Positions 49,755 through 60,400 of a stretch of 64,000 bases of DNA are shown in pieces. Position 1 is the first letter of the stretch; each line of letters starts with the position of its first letter. Made by a program: the position numbers and the translations under genes. This DNA comes from Taenia hydatigena. Its lineage: Eukaryota > Platyhelminthes > Cestoda > Cyclophyllidea > Taeniidae. The DNA is taken from positions 3,710,418-3,774,417 of the forward strand of contig JADWOT020000004.1 of the NCBI GenBank assembly GCA_036345935.2. The letters are read 5' to 3'. The notes beneath the pieces are model-generated. The model was not told the origin of the DNA and searched no databases. It was given only the letters and a program-made list of their open reading frames with translations.

Positions 49755-49970
49755 ACTACACTTAGAGTGCAGTGTAGGATAAAATGACGGTGGTTTGTGG
49801 TTGTAATGGCGGTAGAGGAGGAAGTCGGTGCAAGGGTATTAGCAACAACATCAAAGCTACCATTCTTATTGATGGTGGCAGGATTTTTAGACTTTTAAGC
49901 GATTGAGGAGGCGTTGAAATCCTCATTCTTGCAGAAGTACAAATTGTTTGTTTACGGAAGCTAAACAATA
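49755..49970 (-). pseudogene. Possible CNOT2-like 5' fragment, copy F
   Basis: On the minus strand one frame reads GSFDVVANTLAPTSSSTAIT followed by TTN. Copy A's linker reads HSDAAANATSP...STTTTAATN at the same distance from a divergent Fam-1 copy. The position next to Fam-1 and the similar Ser/Thr-rich composition both fit. Low-complexity sequence can match by chance, and no NOT-box exon follows, so confidence is low. Confidence 0.3.
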
Positions 49971-50024
49971 AATTCTAAACAACTAACTGTTACCTACAGA
50001 CGACTCATGTGAAATAGCACATCT

Positions 50025-50215
50025 TACCGTTCTCTCTCGGCCATCGAATGCGTACATATGTTGAGAGAATGAAAGCGGACGAGCAGCACGTATATCAACT
50101 GTCAATTAACAAAAAGAATAGGCACGAGCCAAGCTCACCTACGCATTTGAGTGGTTCGTCAATTTGACCCAATGCGCGAAGATCACACACACATGCATTT
50201 GCGTGGATTTTATCA
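50025..50215 (+). repeat. Fam-1 dispersed repeat, copy 3
   Basis: CATCTTACCGTTCTCTCTCGGCCATCGAATGCG begins it (read as short blocks), followed by TTGAGAGAATGAAAGC, CAACTGTCAATTAAC and a CGATGATTT-less core. ACACACATGCATTTGCGTGG closes the similarity. It is more diverged than copies 1, 2, 4 and 5. Confidence 0.5.
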
Positions 50216-51074
50216 GTTCTGAACCGCAAAACATCGGCAGCTGTAGCAGTAGCAAGCGTATTGTGATGAAGTAGCTGCTGTATATAGCGGCGGAACAAAA
50301 AGTACTGCTGCAAGATAGCTTTCGCAACCAGTTTGGAGGGGCTGCAATACATGAGCATACAATCGGCACATTGGCTAAGATACACAACTAGAAGTCTGGA
50401 TAGAGGAATTGTTGTTAATATGGGCTAGCATAAGATAGAATTTAAATTTGCCTCATTCGACATGACTAGATGCGTTGCACCTGACAGAAGGTTTGTTCTC
50501 GAGAATAACTGCATGGGTAAATGGGCCTGGACTGCTTCTTGGGGATCTATTTGTCACACTTATAAAAAACGGCCGAACAAAAGCTTCCTCATAAATGTTG
50601 CGGAAATGGAAGAATGATAATTATGTAAGTGACAAAACCACTTTCGAATCTTGAACTACCTGACGAGCCTAAACAAAGCAGTGGATAAGGCTACTTTATA
50701 AGCGCAGTAATTTTAGGGAATCAACTTTTCATTTTGGTCCATAAAAGCTGCCTTAATAAGGACAATGACTTTTTTTCCGGGCGGAAGTAAATGGGTAGCA
50801 CAATTTGCTGCTAAACATCTAAAACTAGATCTCAGAGTCCATTCAAATCAAAAAGTTTAAAGCACTTAGGGTTTGTTGGTTTGATACCAACATTGTCCAA
50901 AACCTTAGCTGATTTAACCTCCAACTTCTCCTTTATCCTAAGATATTCGCAACGAAATACGAGCCTACATCCTCACTCTAACACAACCAAGTCATGTTTA
51001 CAAAACCGTCCGCAGACGTTTGGACAATGGCATAATTATGTTAGCAAAACAAAGGTAATGTTTGGACTTATGTC

Positions 51075-51350
51075 TTTCCACCCACCCAGTTTCTATCCCC
51101 AACTCTCACCCCATGTGATTGTGCAAAGGCGACACATAATTCAACGAGTCGCAGTCGGAGCTGCGATTGGCACAGATAACATCGATACACGCACGTGTGC
51201 GTGATCCTCTGTGTATAGGATCGGACTGGTGACTCACGCACATGCATAGGTGGTGAGCTTGGCTTGTGCTCATTCCTTTCATTTCATCGACAACTAGCGG
51301 ACACGCCACTTGTCTACTCCTCATTCTTTTACGAAATGCATCCATCCGCT
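51075..51350 (-). repeat. Fam-1 dispersed repeat, copy 4 (inverted)
   Basis: The reverse complement has TTGTCGATGAAATGAAAGG, GAGCACAAGCCAAGCTCACC, CTATGCATGTGCGTGAGTCA and CACAATCACATGGGG. Its peptide frame (51,345-51,106) is open for 79 codons: VVDEMKGMSTSQAHHLCMCV, then HQSDP, then TRACIDVI. This is the only copy in which the conserved frame has no stop. It lies divergently upstream of CNOT2-like copy E, mirroring copy 1 and copy A. Confidence 0.65.
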
Positions 51351-51492
51351 GGCTAAAAGAGGACAGTGAGTCTCATTCTTTTACCTGATGCCTTTTGTGG
51401 GCTAAATGCATTTGTTCACACTTTCTTCTCCGGATTTAGTAAGCTAACAACACCAAAATTTTCCATAGATCAGAATTTTTACACCCACCCTA

Positions 51493-52660
51493 TTGCTCAG
51501 AAACCCTCCTGGTGGTGATTATTCGGCTCCTGCTGATACTGCTGCTTCAACTTCTTCCACATACTCTTCCATTGTCAGTGCCTCCTCTTCCCTCTCTTGT
51601 AATGAGTCCGTGTCGAATTTATTTAATTATTCAACTGCAAAGCATGGCAGTGCATACTTCAAAGCACTATTTCCAATGACATGATTAGCAACCATTTTGA
51701 AATTTATTGGTTTGCTTAAGCTTAAAAAATCAAGTCAAAATTTAGTCTTTGCATTAGAATTTGATCTCACTAAGCGAAACATCGACAATTACTTCCACCT
51801 GGGTTAGTTAACATTTCTCATTTCTCTCTTCCCACTGTTATCTACTGCATGCTTCAATTTGTCGGGCAGATGGAGCATTTTCCTCACGTGAGTCAGGGTT
51901 GTGTCGTGCAAGTCATTGTCTCCAAACACCCACATCTAATTCCTTTTTCCTGCCTGCTATCTTTTTTTGCCAACACTGTGTCGTATTTGTAAATTACAGC
52001 GCCTTTTCTCCCTTTGGTAACATTCGCAGCAGTTTTGCGTCTCTTCGAGCAGATCAGCACACGTTGCCACCAAATAAAGCGGAATATGACGTGCCTAAGG
52101 GGCACCAATTCCACTGTCGAATTGCGGATCGTCTTTCCACTGATACACCATTGAACAAACTGACTGATGAAATTCTTTTCGAATGTTCCACAACTTGTGC
52201 CATGTGAAGGCTCGTGACACATGAGCTCCTCAAAAGGAGGAGGAGGAGGAGCTGTGCGTCTTCAACTGTCAACTTTATCCATTTCATACACATTACCAAC
52301 CTATCGTCTCTGTGTTGGGGTAGTCTAATGGTACCAGCCATCCTACTTGCTTCCTGTCTGTAGGTACTATATGAATTGGCGCTACCACAAGAAGAAGATG
52401 CGGTGGCTCACTCTTGTGCCTGGCATCGACGTGATAAGAGAAGGCAGTAGTGCGTATAGCACCTACTACTGTTGGGATCCGCTGTACCTGGCGAATGTGT
52501 TTTGATGACTCACAATCTGCTATGATGACTTGGACGGCACGCCAACCACCTACGAGTTGTCCTCTCTCACCATCAACGCCAGGGTGCACTTTGTTTTCTC
52601 AAAGCAGCATCAACACCAACCATTGTTGCACAATCCTTTGCAATGGCATTTCTAGAGTGA
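51493..52660 (+). pseudogene. CNOT2-like pseudogene, copy E
   Basis: It starts with a Ser/Thr-rich linker (DTAASTSSTYSSIVSASSSL). An in-frame TGA follows, then the NOT-box remnant IGLLKLKKSS and EFDLTKRNIDN. The exon ends at 51,802 before GTTAGT. The 215-nt intron ends GG (52,016-52,017) where copies A, C and D have AG, so the acceptor is lost. The middle exon 52,018-52,253 reads SFASLRADQHTLPPNKAEYD, IADRLSTDTPLNKLTDEILF, then a frameshifted tail with a GGA expansion. It ends GAGCT before GTGCGT. A 110-nt intron ends TGTAG at 52,363. The last exon reads YYMNWRYHKKKMRWLTLVPG, close to the family's DWRYHKEERVWLTRAPG, then STYYCWDPLYL and YDDLDGTPTTYELSSLTIN. Confidence 0.74.
52236..52250 (+). 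repeat. (GGA)5 tract inside a CNOT2-like exon
   Basis: GGAGGAGGAGGAGGA precedes the GAGCT exon end of copy E. Copies A, B and D have a single AAGGAG/AAAGAG there. The extra triplets largely explain why this exon is longer (236 nt) than in copies A (220) and D (216). Confidence 0.75.
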
Positions 52661-52737
52661 TTTTAATCTATCTCAATTCTACTGAACCCTTCTTTGATGC
52701 TCGGTAGAGGCGTAGAGGTGCAGTCTGCATGCTTAGT

Positions 52738-52757
52738 AGTGTAGTAGTAGTAGTAGT
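52738..52757 (+). repeat. GTA microsatellite
   Basis: GTAGTGTAGTAGTAGTAGTAGTG, here given by its unit GTA, lies just beyond the 3' flank of CNOT2-like copy E. Confidence 0.8.
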
Positions 52758-52759
52758 GC

Positions 52760-54745
52760 TTTTATCCTAAGAGAACGCCTCTTTGGTTACCTACGTAACG
52801 ACCTCTTAGAAATACTTAGTGTGTTTACCGAAGCAGGACTTCATAAAACGACGTGAAAAATCATTCGTCTGCAATTTTTTTCATATCGATATTTACTGTT
52901 GTCGCCCATGTACCAAAACAAGACTGTCCCTTACTTTGTCTTGCACATAATTCATTCGTTTGTTCCTTCATCACGATAATTCGCAAGTCAGTTGCTGTCA
53001 GCTCACAAGGCTGGAATTGTAACTCGGCTTTGCAAAAGACTGTGACAACGGCATGGCATACCGTTCAAATGACAATAGTGGTTGTAGCAGTGGTGTTTTA
53101 ATTCATATACTCACAGTTCGGCGCCCGGGCACTTCTGCATATTCATGGTTAAGAAATGGGACAGTATTTTGCATTGCTTTGGCTTATAGCTCTAGTAGAA
53201 CAAGTGCATTTGATCAATCTTTATCGAGAAACACTGCGGCTAGACATGATTTACCGTCATTTTATTAGATAAGTGGATTCGCAACGCTTATGGACCCACT
53301 GATTGACACCAACACTAACTTCTTCTTTTGCCCAAACATTCCAGGTAGGAGAACAAGTCGATGTTTCTTTAGTTGTATGGAAGAATAGAGCCCAATATAC
53401 TGATTCTGCTAGGCAGAAGAACGGGTGTACCGCTTAGCCTTAGCAGTCACTAATAAACTATGCTTTCCGGCCACACGCTCGACCGGCAGAATTACAGGTT
53501 GCGTTTATTTGCAGTAGCAAGTGAGAGAGCTAACAGAATCTAGCTGGATGTTGGAGTGCATTAAATTGGAAATGCACAGACTTTGTTAAAATACTAGAGT
53601 CTAAATTTTTGATAGGCTAGCTACTAGGAGTGCACGTTCCTTGGCTGGCAAGGACAAGTATGCATGCAATAGTTTTCAGCCCCGACCTTAGTCACTCCTT
53701 CCACTCGCGATGTCGCTTTAAAAACCCTAATGCAAGGATACACCAAGCACGTAGATTAAGCTTCGCACCAACGACTATCTCGCATTGTGCAAACAAGTAG
53801 TTGACATGAAGAGGCATTGTTAATGCTCCTAGGCAAACCTTTTCTTTGAGGTCTACCATGCGGGCAATTTAAACATACCCCAATGACTAGAACTGCCGGC
53901 TTCAAAGTCTACAGCTCCTGTCACTGCTAATGTGACTAAGGATAGTTCCATTTCAAATACTGGTGCTACTGTCTCCTGTCTGTTCTCTTCTGCTTTTATT
54001 TCGCATAGACCAGCTACAAGCCATACCTCCTACTTCAACTTCCTCAGCCCGCAATCATCAAAGCAGCCACTCATTGTCACAGAACAAAGCAATTAAATGC
54101 ATGCACCGAAGGAGCAATTCCTTGTATCAGTACCATCCACTGGTGTTAAGCACATTAAAACAACTATTTGAATTGCATTGAGAAACTTCCTTGCTTTGAG
54201 ATCTATGTCTCGCAGTTTTAGCATACACTGATTCCTCAAGGTGGGAACAAGATGCAGTACAGATATCAGGACACGAGAACGAGTTACTCAACTACCAATC
54301 GCGCCGCTGCAAAATATCGTATAACTGGTGGAATCAACAGTTAAGATGCTATCATCAGTTGACTCGTCAGGCTCAGATGTTTGAACCTGAAAAGCATGCC
54401 ATGGGCAAGCGCTTTTTCTTTCCACAGAGTGCTTTGTGAAGTGTCGGCATGCAAACAGCAGGAATGCGATGCATGATTACTGTAATAAAGCATAAAATCG
54501 CAACAAATTACCAAACGAAGGCCAATTGATGTTTTCCAAGTAGACAAATCACTCAAAACTAGTGTTTCATTCTGTCCTTACCAGTTTTGTTGTACTTGCC
54601 CATCACAGTTGGGACTCATTTCAACACCCAGCGCAAATGTCAACAGGCAAGTCTTCATTGCCACAAAAGAAAGGGGTTTTTTAAACAAGCTAAATCATGA
54701 TCCTAGTAATATACGGTCAGGCTGGAGCAATTCGAGTTTTGGACA
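52760..54745. other. No supported feature
   Basis: A Ser/Thr-rich 72-codon frame at 53,963-54,181 (+) is mildly reminiscent of the CNOT2-like linker, but I could not align it to copies A or E. Nothing else is supported. Confidence 0.45.
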
Positions 54746-54749
54746 TTGT

Positions 54750-54970
54750 TGTTTTTCATCAGGTCTTTTAGAACCGCCGTACGAGACTCTTTAGCGCTAT
54801 AATTAAGTCTGTCAGGAAAACTCTTCACTGGCGCCAAAGTGCATGAAGGTAATAGGTCGAGCTGCAAGGCTCTATGTGGCATGCATCTGCCAAATACAAA
54901 GAGTGGAGTGTTGAGAAGAGAGCACGTAGTAAAGAGTCTTATTGCAGCGTTCACCAAGGAGGATATGAGT
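54750..54970 (+). repeat. Fam-4 repeat, copy 2
   Basis: This is the partner of 18,475-18,670 in the same orientation. Landmarks are CGAGACTCTTTAGCGC, AGGTAATAGGTCGA, CTGCCAAATACAAAG and AAAGAGTCTTATTGCAG. It includes a stretch of overlapping antisense frames with no motif. Confidence 0.5.
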
Positions 54971-54999
54971 TCCATGCCAAGTGCTTTTATTCGCGACTA

Positions 55000-56740
55000 G
55001 CCCCCCGGAGCCCATGACATGAAGACCTGCTGGAGATTCTCTGCAGGTGTAGGTGGAGGAGATGTGAAGTCGCACCAGTGCATCTCTTACACCTGCATAC
55101 ATTTATCTACGCACCCATTATTGTAAACTTTACGTAATATGCATTTTTTTATCTATCACAGATTTTTCAAAGGTCTTAAAACGGCTGCATCGCAAGCTCC
55201 CGAAGAAAATTATATTCACTAAAGCTATGCAAGCTTTGCGCACATCGAAATTAAACTAGCACTTTACCTGGTAACCCCAACGCATTGTCCAAGTTAATAA
55301 CTTCGCAGATAATTGAAACTGTTTCACATGTTAAAACATTTTAATGCTTTTAACGCCCTAAAGGCAGACCCACCCATCCGACCTTCAATATGATCCCAAA
55401 GAAGGACATACCTAAGGGGAAGATGTAACGCTGAACTTCGAATAAATGTAATAGCATTGGTGATGCGCAGGCTGAAAGAGAGTTGAAAAGGAATGTAAGG
55501 AGCTGAATGGGCACTAGTACAATTGGTTAGGAAAATGACTACGATGACTCTAACCCCAATAGCCATGCTGTGATCGGGTCCACCGACATGGCCTTCTCTT
55601 CTTCCTTTTCCATCCGGCAATGACAGCGGCAATAGCAAAGAAGACATCTATCCTTGCCACGCATCCACTTGAATTTTTTATTACGATCACTCTCTATCCC
55701 TCTCTGCTCTTCTCATACTATTCTATGCCTGTCTACCTGAATTACTCCACCTGTTACCCACATTTTTATTAGGGCGTGTTTAAAAGGACTTGGCTACACA
55801 AATTCCGTTCTCGCATGACTAAAGCAATGGGCAAGTTTATGCATGATGCCTTATCCATTCTCCTCGCTATAGTATCTACAAATGTAAAATGCCTCTCCCC
55901 ATTGTTTAAATTATTTGTTGCGGGTTGCGATCCAGCAAAGCCGAAACGCAGCTATACAATGACAGCGATGAGAGAGCAGCGATGACTGACACACACCAGT
56001 TGTCTCTTGAAGAGTTTGTTTTGTATCCGCCTGCCCAGAGTCTCAAGTATTCGACTGGTGCTAAAGAATAAACACATCTGCAAGAGCTTGAACATCATTT
56101 TAAAATCTTTTATTCAGCAAACTTTGTTTGGCTCAGTCTATGCGAGCTGTGAATGGTGAATTATGGGCTAAACTCGCTCACATCACCACTTTTAAGGAAG
56201 AATTGGAAGCAAAATTCTCCTTAAAAATTTTTTTTAGAAAGACCAGACTCTGACATAAGTATGAATGAACTTTTGCCTCCAAAGGGTTGCTATTGCATTT
56301 GCTGTGCCAACCACTACCATGAAGTGCTGTGACAAGTAGCAACAGTTAAAAAACCACTTAATCATTTATGAAAACGTATTCTAAAAGGGGACGTTTGACG
56401 CTTGATTTTCTGCGTATCAAGATGTACGATAAAATTGTAGTTCACTCTCCCGCAACAAGAGTTCAGCGTCCACTGGATTAGATTGAGTGCGTAAATTTAC
56501 TTCGTGTAGGAAGAGGTGGAACATGCTGCTTGTACCACCATACCCTGCGGCCTGACCACTTGACTTCGTAAGTTGCAATTTTCGGATATGGAGGAGAAGA
56601 TTTCATTGAAAGCAGAGCCACTGTTGCTGACGGTGGGGTGGTATCTGAGGGGTAGGGAGGGTTGGAAAGTCCTCGTCCATGGAGAACTCCAGAGTAATTT
56701 GCTCATTAAATCTGAGAAGAGAAATGCGATCAAACATATT
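55000..56740. other. No supported gene
   Basis: The only frames of note are 55,647-55,324 (-, 107 codons) and 56,573-56,794 (+, 73 codons). The latter runs into Fam-1 copy 5, and its antisense is also open. Neither has a motif I recognise. Confidence 0.45.
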
Positions 56741-56744
56741 TCGC

Positions 56745-56985
56745 CTACGGAACTTGCTGTTTTATCTCGGCCATTAAATAGTTGCGTGGGTTGAGAGGTT
56801 GAGAAGCCGACTAGTCACACATCTGTCAATTGTCGATGCGATGAAAGGAATGAGCACAGGCGAAGCTCACCACCAGTTTGACTCCATGCACGAAGAATCA
56901 CGCACACATGCGTGTATATCCACTCTGACTGCGATTCGTGGTCAATATGTCACCTTATCACAATCACACGGCGATTAGGGGTGGA
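56745..56985 (+). repeat. Fam-1 dispersed repeat, copy 5
   Basis: TTATCTCGGCCATTAAATAG begins the match. It is followed by TCTGTCAATTGTCGATGCG, ATGAGCACAGGCGAAGCTCA, CAGTTTGACTCCATGCACG and CACAATCACACGGCG. Relative to copies 2 and 4 it has a short deletion after GAAGCTCACC (the CTATGCATGTGCGTGAGT part is missing). The tail module follows. Confidence 0.65.
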
Positions 56986-57074
56986 AACTAGGCGGTCCCA
57001 AGTGTACAAGGACAAACGACATTCTTGTTTTTTGTCTACCAGAGGCCAGTGTAGCCAGTCGTAGGGCTGCTGGT

Positions 57075-57440
57075 AGGGATAAAATGATTGTAGCCTTTAG
57101 TTAAGATTTTATGTTAAGGAACAAAATTACTGCGCCATCATATGAACAGCTGCAGATGATTTGTGTTGATTGCGGTGCTGTGTCGGAATGGAGGAGTGGG
57201 CCCATACTTCATCACACAGATTCCATGGTTTGAGATAAGTCAAAGGTTGCTTCAATTATGGTTTTGAATAATACCGATCGCAAACAGTAAGCATTGATTG
57301 TTTGAAACTTTTTTGACTAAATTAGCCTCGGCTTGCAACGAATTTTGTCATCGCTAAGGGCAAATTTTTAATTGGTTATATGCAAACTCTCCTGCATGAA
57401 TTGCGCTTGGCTTGAGTATATGCGTTCACTTCTATATGGC
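57075..57440 (+). repeat. Fam-1 tail module, copy 2
   Basis: The partner is 17,540-17,900. Peptide landmarks are DKMIVAFS, LQMICVDCGAVS and KVASIMVLNNTD, interrupted by stops. DNA landmarks further on are AACTTTTTTGACTAAATTAG and CGTTCACTTCTATATGGC, against GACTTCTTGACCGGATTAG and CGTTTGCTTCTATCTGGC at 17,749 and 17,858. Confidence 0.5.
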
Positions 57441-57459
57441 GATGAAGAACAAATTAGGA

Positions 57460-60400
57460 CAATCTGTGTTGCCACTGGGAAGGCTTTATATCAGCCAAGT
57501 TGAATAGATTTTCGCCGAGATTACCCTGTGTACGAGGTCTGGACGGTGAAAATGCTGGGTCCTCATAAATCCTCAATGCAGCTTCCATTAACCTAACATG
57601 CGTTGTGGGCAGTGGAGGTGATTTCAGCTTTCTACTTAATCATTTTAACCTCCTATCCTAGCCAGTTGGTCATTAACCACCGCGCTTAATAAGTTCAATC
57701 AGAAAACATGATGTCTCTAGACTGACTGAACCAAACTGATGGCCTTAATTACAATAAGTTCTTCGAAGCATTCTCTACTAAGCTTCTTCAAAGTACCTTA
57801 AAGTTTAGGCATTTGCGGGCACATAGCCGAGAAATTGAGAGAAATGCATGTTTTGCAATGGGTGTCTTTCTCCTTAATCACTTTGCCCTCACCTTTCCGC
57901 TATCCTTAACGAGAATATTTTGGAATCCCAAGTAAACAACACCCTTTCTGTACTTCATTTATTCGGAAATCAATGTCTTTTCCGACGCCACCACATTTTT
58001 GCTGTTGTAGGAAGGGTTTTTTCGATAAAAGTACTCACTGAATGAGGAGATACATATTTATGTTTGGCTTCTAAGGGCGATCAACGAAACCGGCCTCATG
58101 CCACTTTCACCAACTGTAAATTAAAAGAAGGAGTTATAAGAAAAGTGGCTTACGTTCTTTGTCAGGCTCGGACCATTTACAAATCTTAGCAAATCGCTGT
58201 TGCAGCAAATTCCTAGTATCTGCCTGACATCAGAATGCTGACCCAACATAGAGCGTACCCGCTGCAGGGTCTAGGGCGCGTATAGTCATTGCTAAAGTCC
58301 ACAGCAACCACGGCATGAATACCTGTAAACCAAAAACACCCTGTTGTCTAATGATCATGCAATATTTAACACTGCTGCATTCGAAGGTATTCAACATCGC
58401 TAGTTTCACGTGCTTCTTTTCCATCTAAATGCACCGATCGACCTTATTGGATTAGGGTATCTTAAATTCGTCGTTGCGTGCTCTCCTATTTAAGACGTAC
58501 GCTCACTGCTCATAAAATATGCTCAACTTGCCCCTAACTGTATTTGAAACTGGCATTATACAAGCCCATCACTCCCCAGTATGCCTTTTTTGGGACTTTT
58601 TTAGGTGTGCGCTAGAGAGCATATTAAAAATCAAGCACCTTTGCGCTTCTGTACAGCTTGTCAACTTTAGCATTTCCAGATCGATATAATATATATTCTC
58701 AATGACGAATATGATGCACACCAAGCCCTTTTGACTTCTATACATGCCAATTCTTCCAAACGACGCTTCAACATCATTACTTTGCTCAGTAGTAGTGGCT
58801 ATGTCCATCTACAGCGTCTAGATGGCACTAGCTTGGCACCGGATTCTGAGCTGACTTGTTTTGCTGCTACCTGACCAAACATAATGCTGGTTATCTACTT
58901 GGTAGCCCGCTATGTTGCGAGATGCAGACCTTACGAAGACAACGTATACTTTGAAGACGTTAAAAGAGAGTTAGCTAAAGTATGGCATGCTTGTTCTTCC
59001 ATGATGAAGTGTCATGATTCTAAGCAGTATTAACTCTAGTTAGCTTGCCATTCTTGATTTGTTAATCCTCGCGTACTTGATTTTAACTAAGCACCCGGTT
59101 ACTCAAGTTATGTATCTATATTTGGTAGATAGAGTGTAGAAGCAAGTCATGGCATTCCACATAATTCAAATTTAAGCGAGACATTTGGTTCCCTCCCTTG
59201 GGTAGCAGTTTCTCATTATGGATTTATGTTTCAACTCTTAGAGTGTGATTAGTAAAACTGCGCAATACTCTGCCACTTTGTGCAGCCACGCAATCGCATG
59301 GTTGGTCTGCTTCCACTGCTTCTTCTGTGCGCACTGAATAATAGAACTAGACCACTGTTTCCTACTGCAAATATACCTAGCGCATTTGCCTGCTTGCCAT
59401 TTTGTCGTAGCCTTATTTAATGACCCTATCTAACAGCGCCGATGATTGGAAATTAGAACTCCAATGTCAGTGCAGGGTGTCATGTAAGTCTAACCACCGG
59501 TAAGAGGAGAAAACTTGGTCTGACGTCTCGGTCAACTACAGGAAACAACAGCCAATATGAGATAAATTGACTCCTTTACGGAAATACGGAGCAACATTTG
59601 CACTATGAAGATAAGCAATGATTGCTAAATGGTACTCAGTTGTCGCTACTGCCACTGTCGCTGTGGTGGATAGTGCAGCTATGGCGCAGTCGATGCTCAA
59701 GACATGACGCAACTGAAGTGGTGGGTTGTCAATGGCTTTAATAGCCTCTCATCCCTTGTTCTTTGCTCGATTGGTCAGGCACATTTGTCACCATTCGTGC
59801 AAAAGTGAGCAAATGGGAACCACAGCAAAAGAATTGCGTCACTTACTTATTAACACACTGTGTGATAGCTGTTAGCCGAGAATCTCGCTCACAGATTCTG
59901 TGCCTCCAAGCGTTGCAAGAATGAACTGGCACCTCAAAGTGTAGGAATGGGTGACTGTAGCCTTGGTGACTGATCATAACATTCTAATATGGTCCAAGTA
60001 GTCCTGTCGGCCCAGCAAGTGAATGATCTTTATGACCCAACAACTACTACTGTAGCTGCTACCACTGCCACTAGCAGCTTGTATATTGAGCATGGAGTGG
60101 GAGTCAAGGTGGCACCTGACAGTGTGTGTGCTCTTCGCCATCCAGTGTCCCTTTTATGTGCCTGCCACAACTAATGGCCTCTGAACTAAAGCTCGGTGCC
60201 TTTGCTTTCATGTCTATCTGCTGCCTTTACGGAGAAAGATTGATAATTTGCTAAAAATTATTATACCTGATAACGGAAACCATGGGAAAATTGAATTTTG
60301 CAAGCAAAGTCGACAATTTTCTCAGTGACCGGAAAGAGATTAATTTAGTGAACTCTGGGTATGAGATACCTGAAACCATTCGAAAAAAATCAAGGCACAA

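Noticed and set aside
56497..56733. Minus-strand frame beside Fam-1 copy 5 as a further CNOT2-like 5' exon
   Set aside because: Its position next to Fam-1 fits, but I could not align the residues with copies A, D or E.
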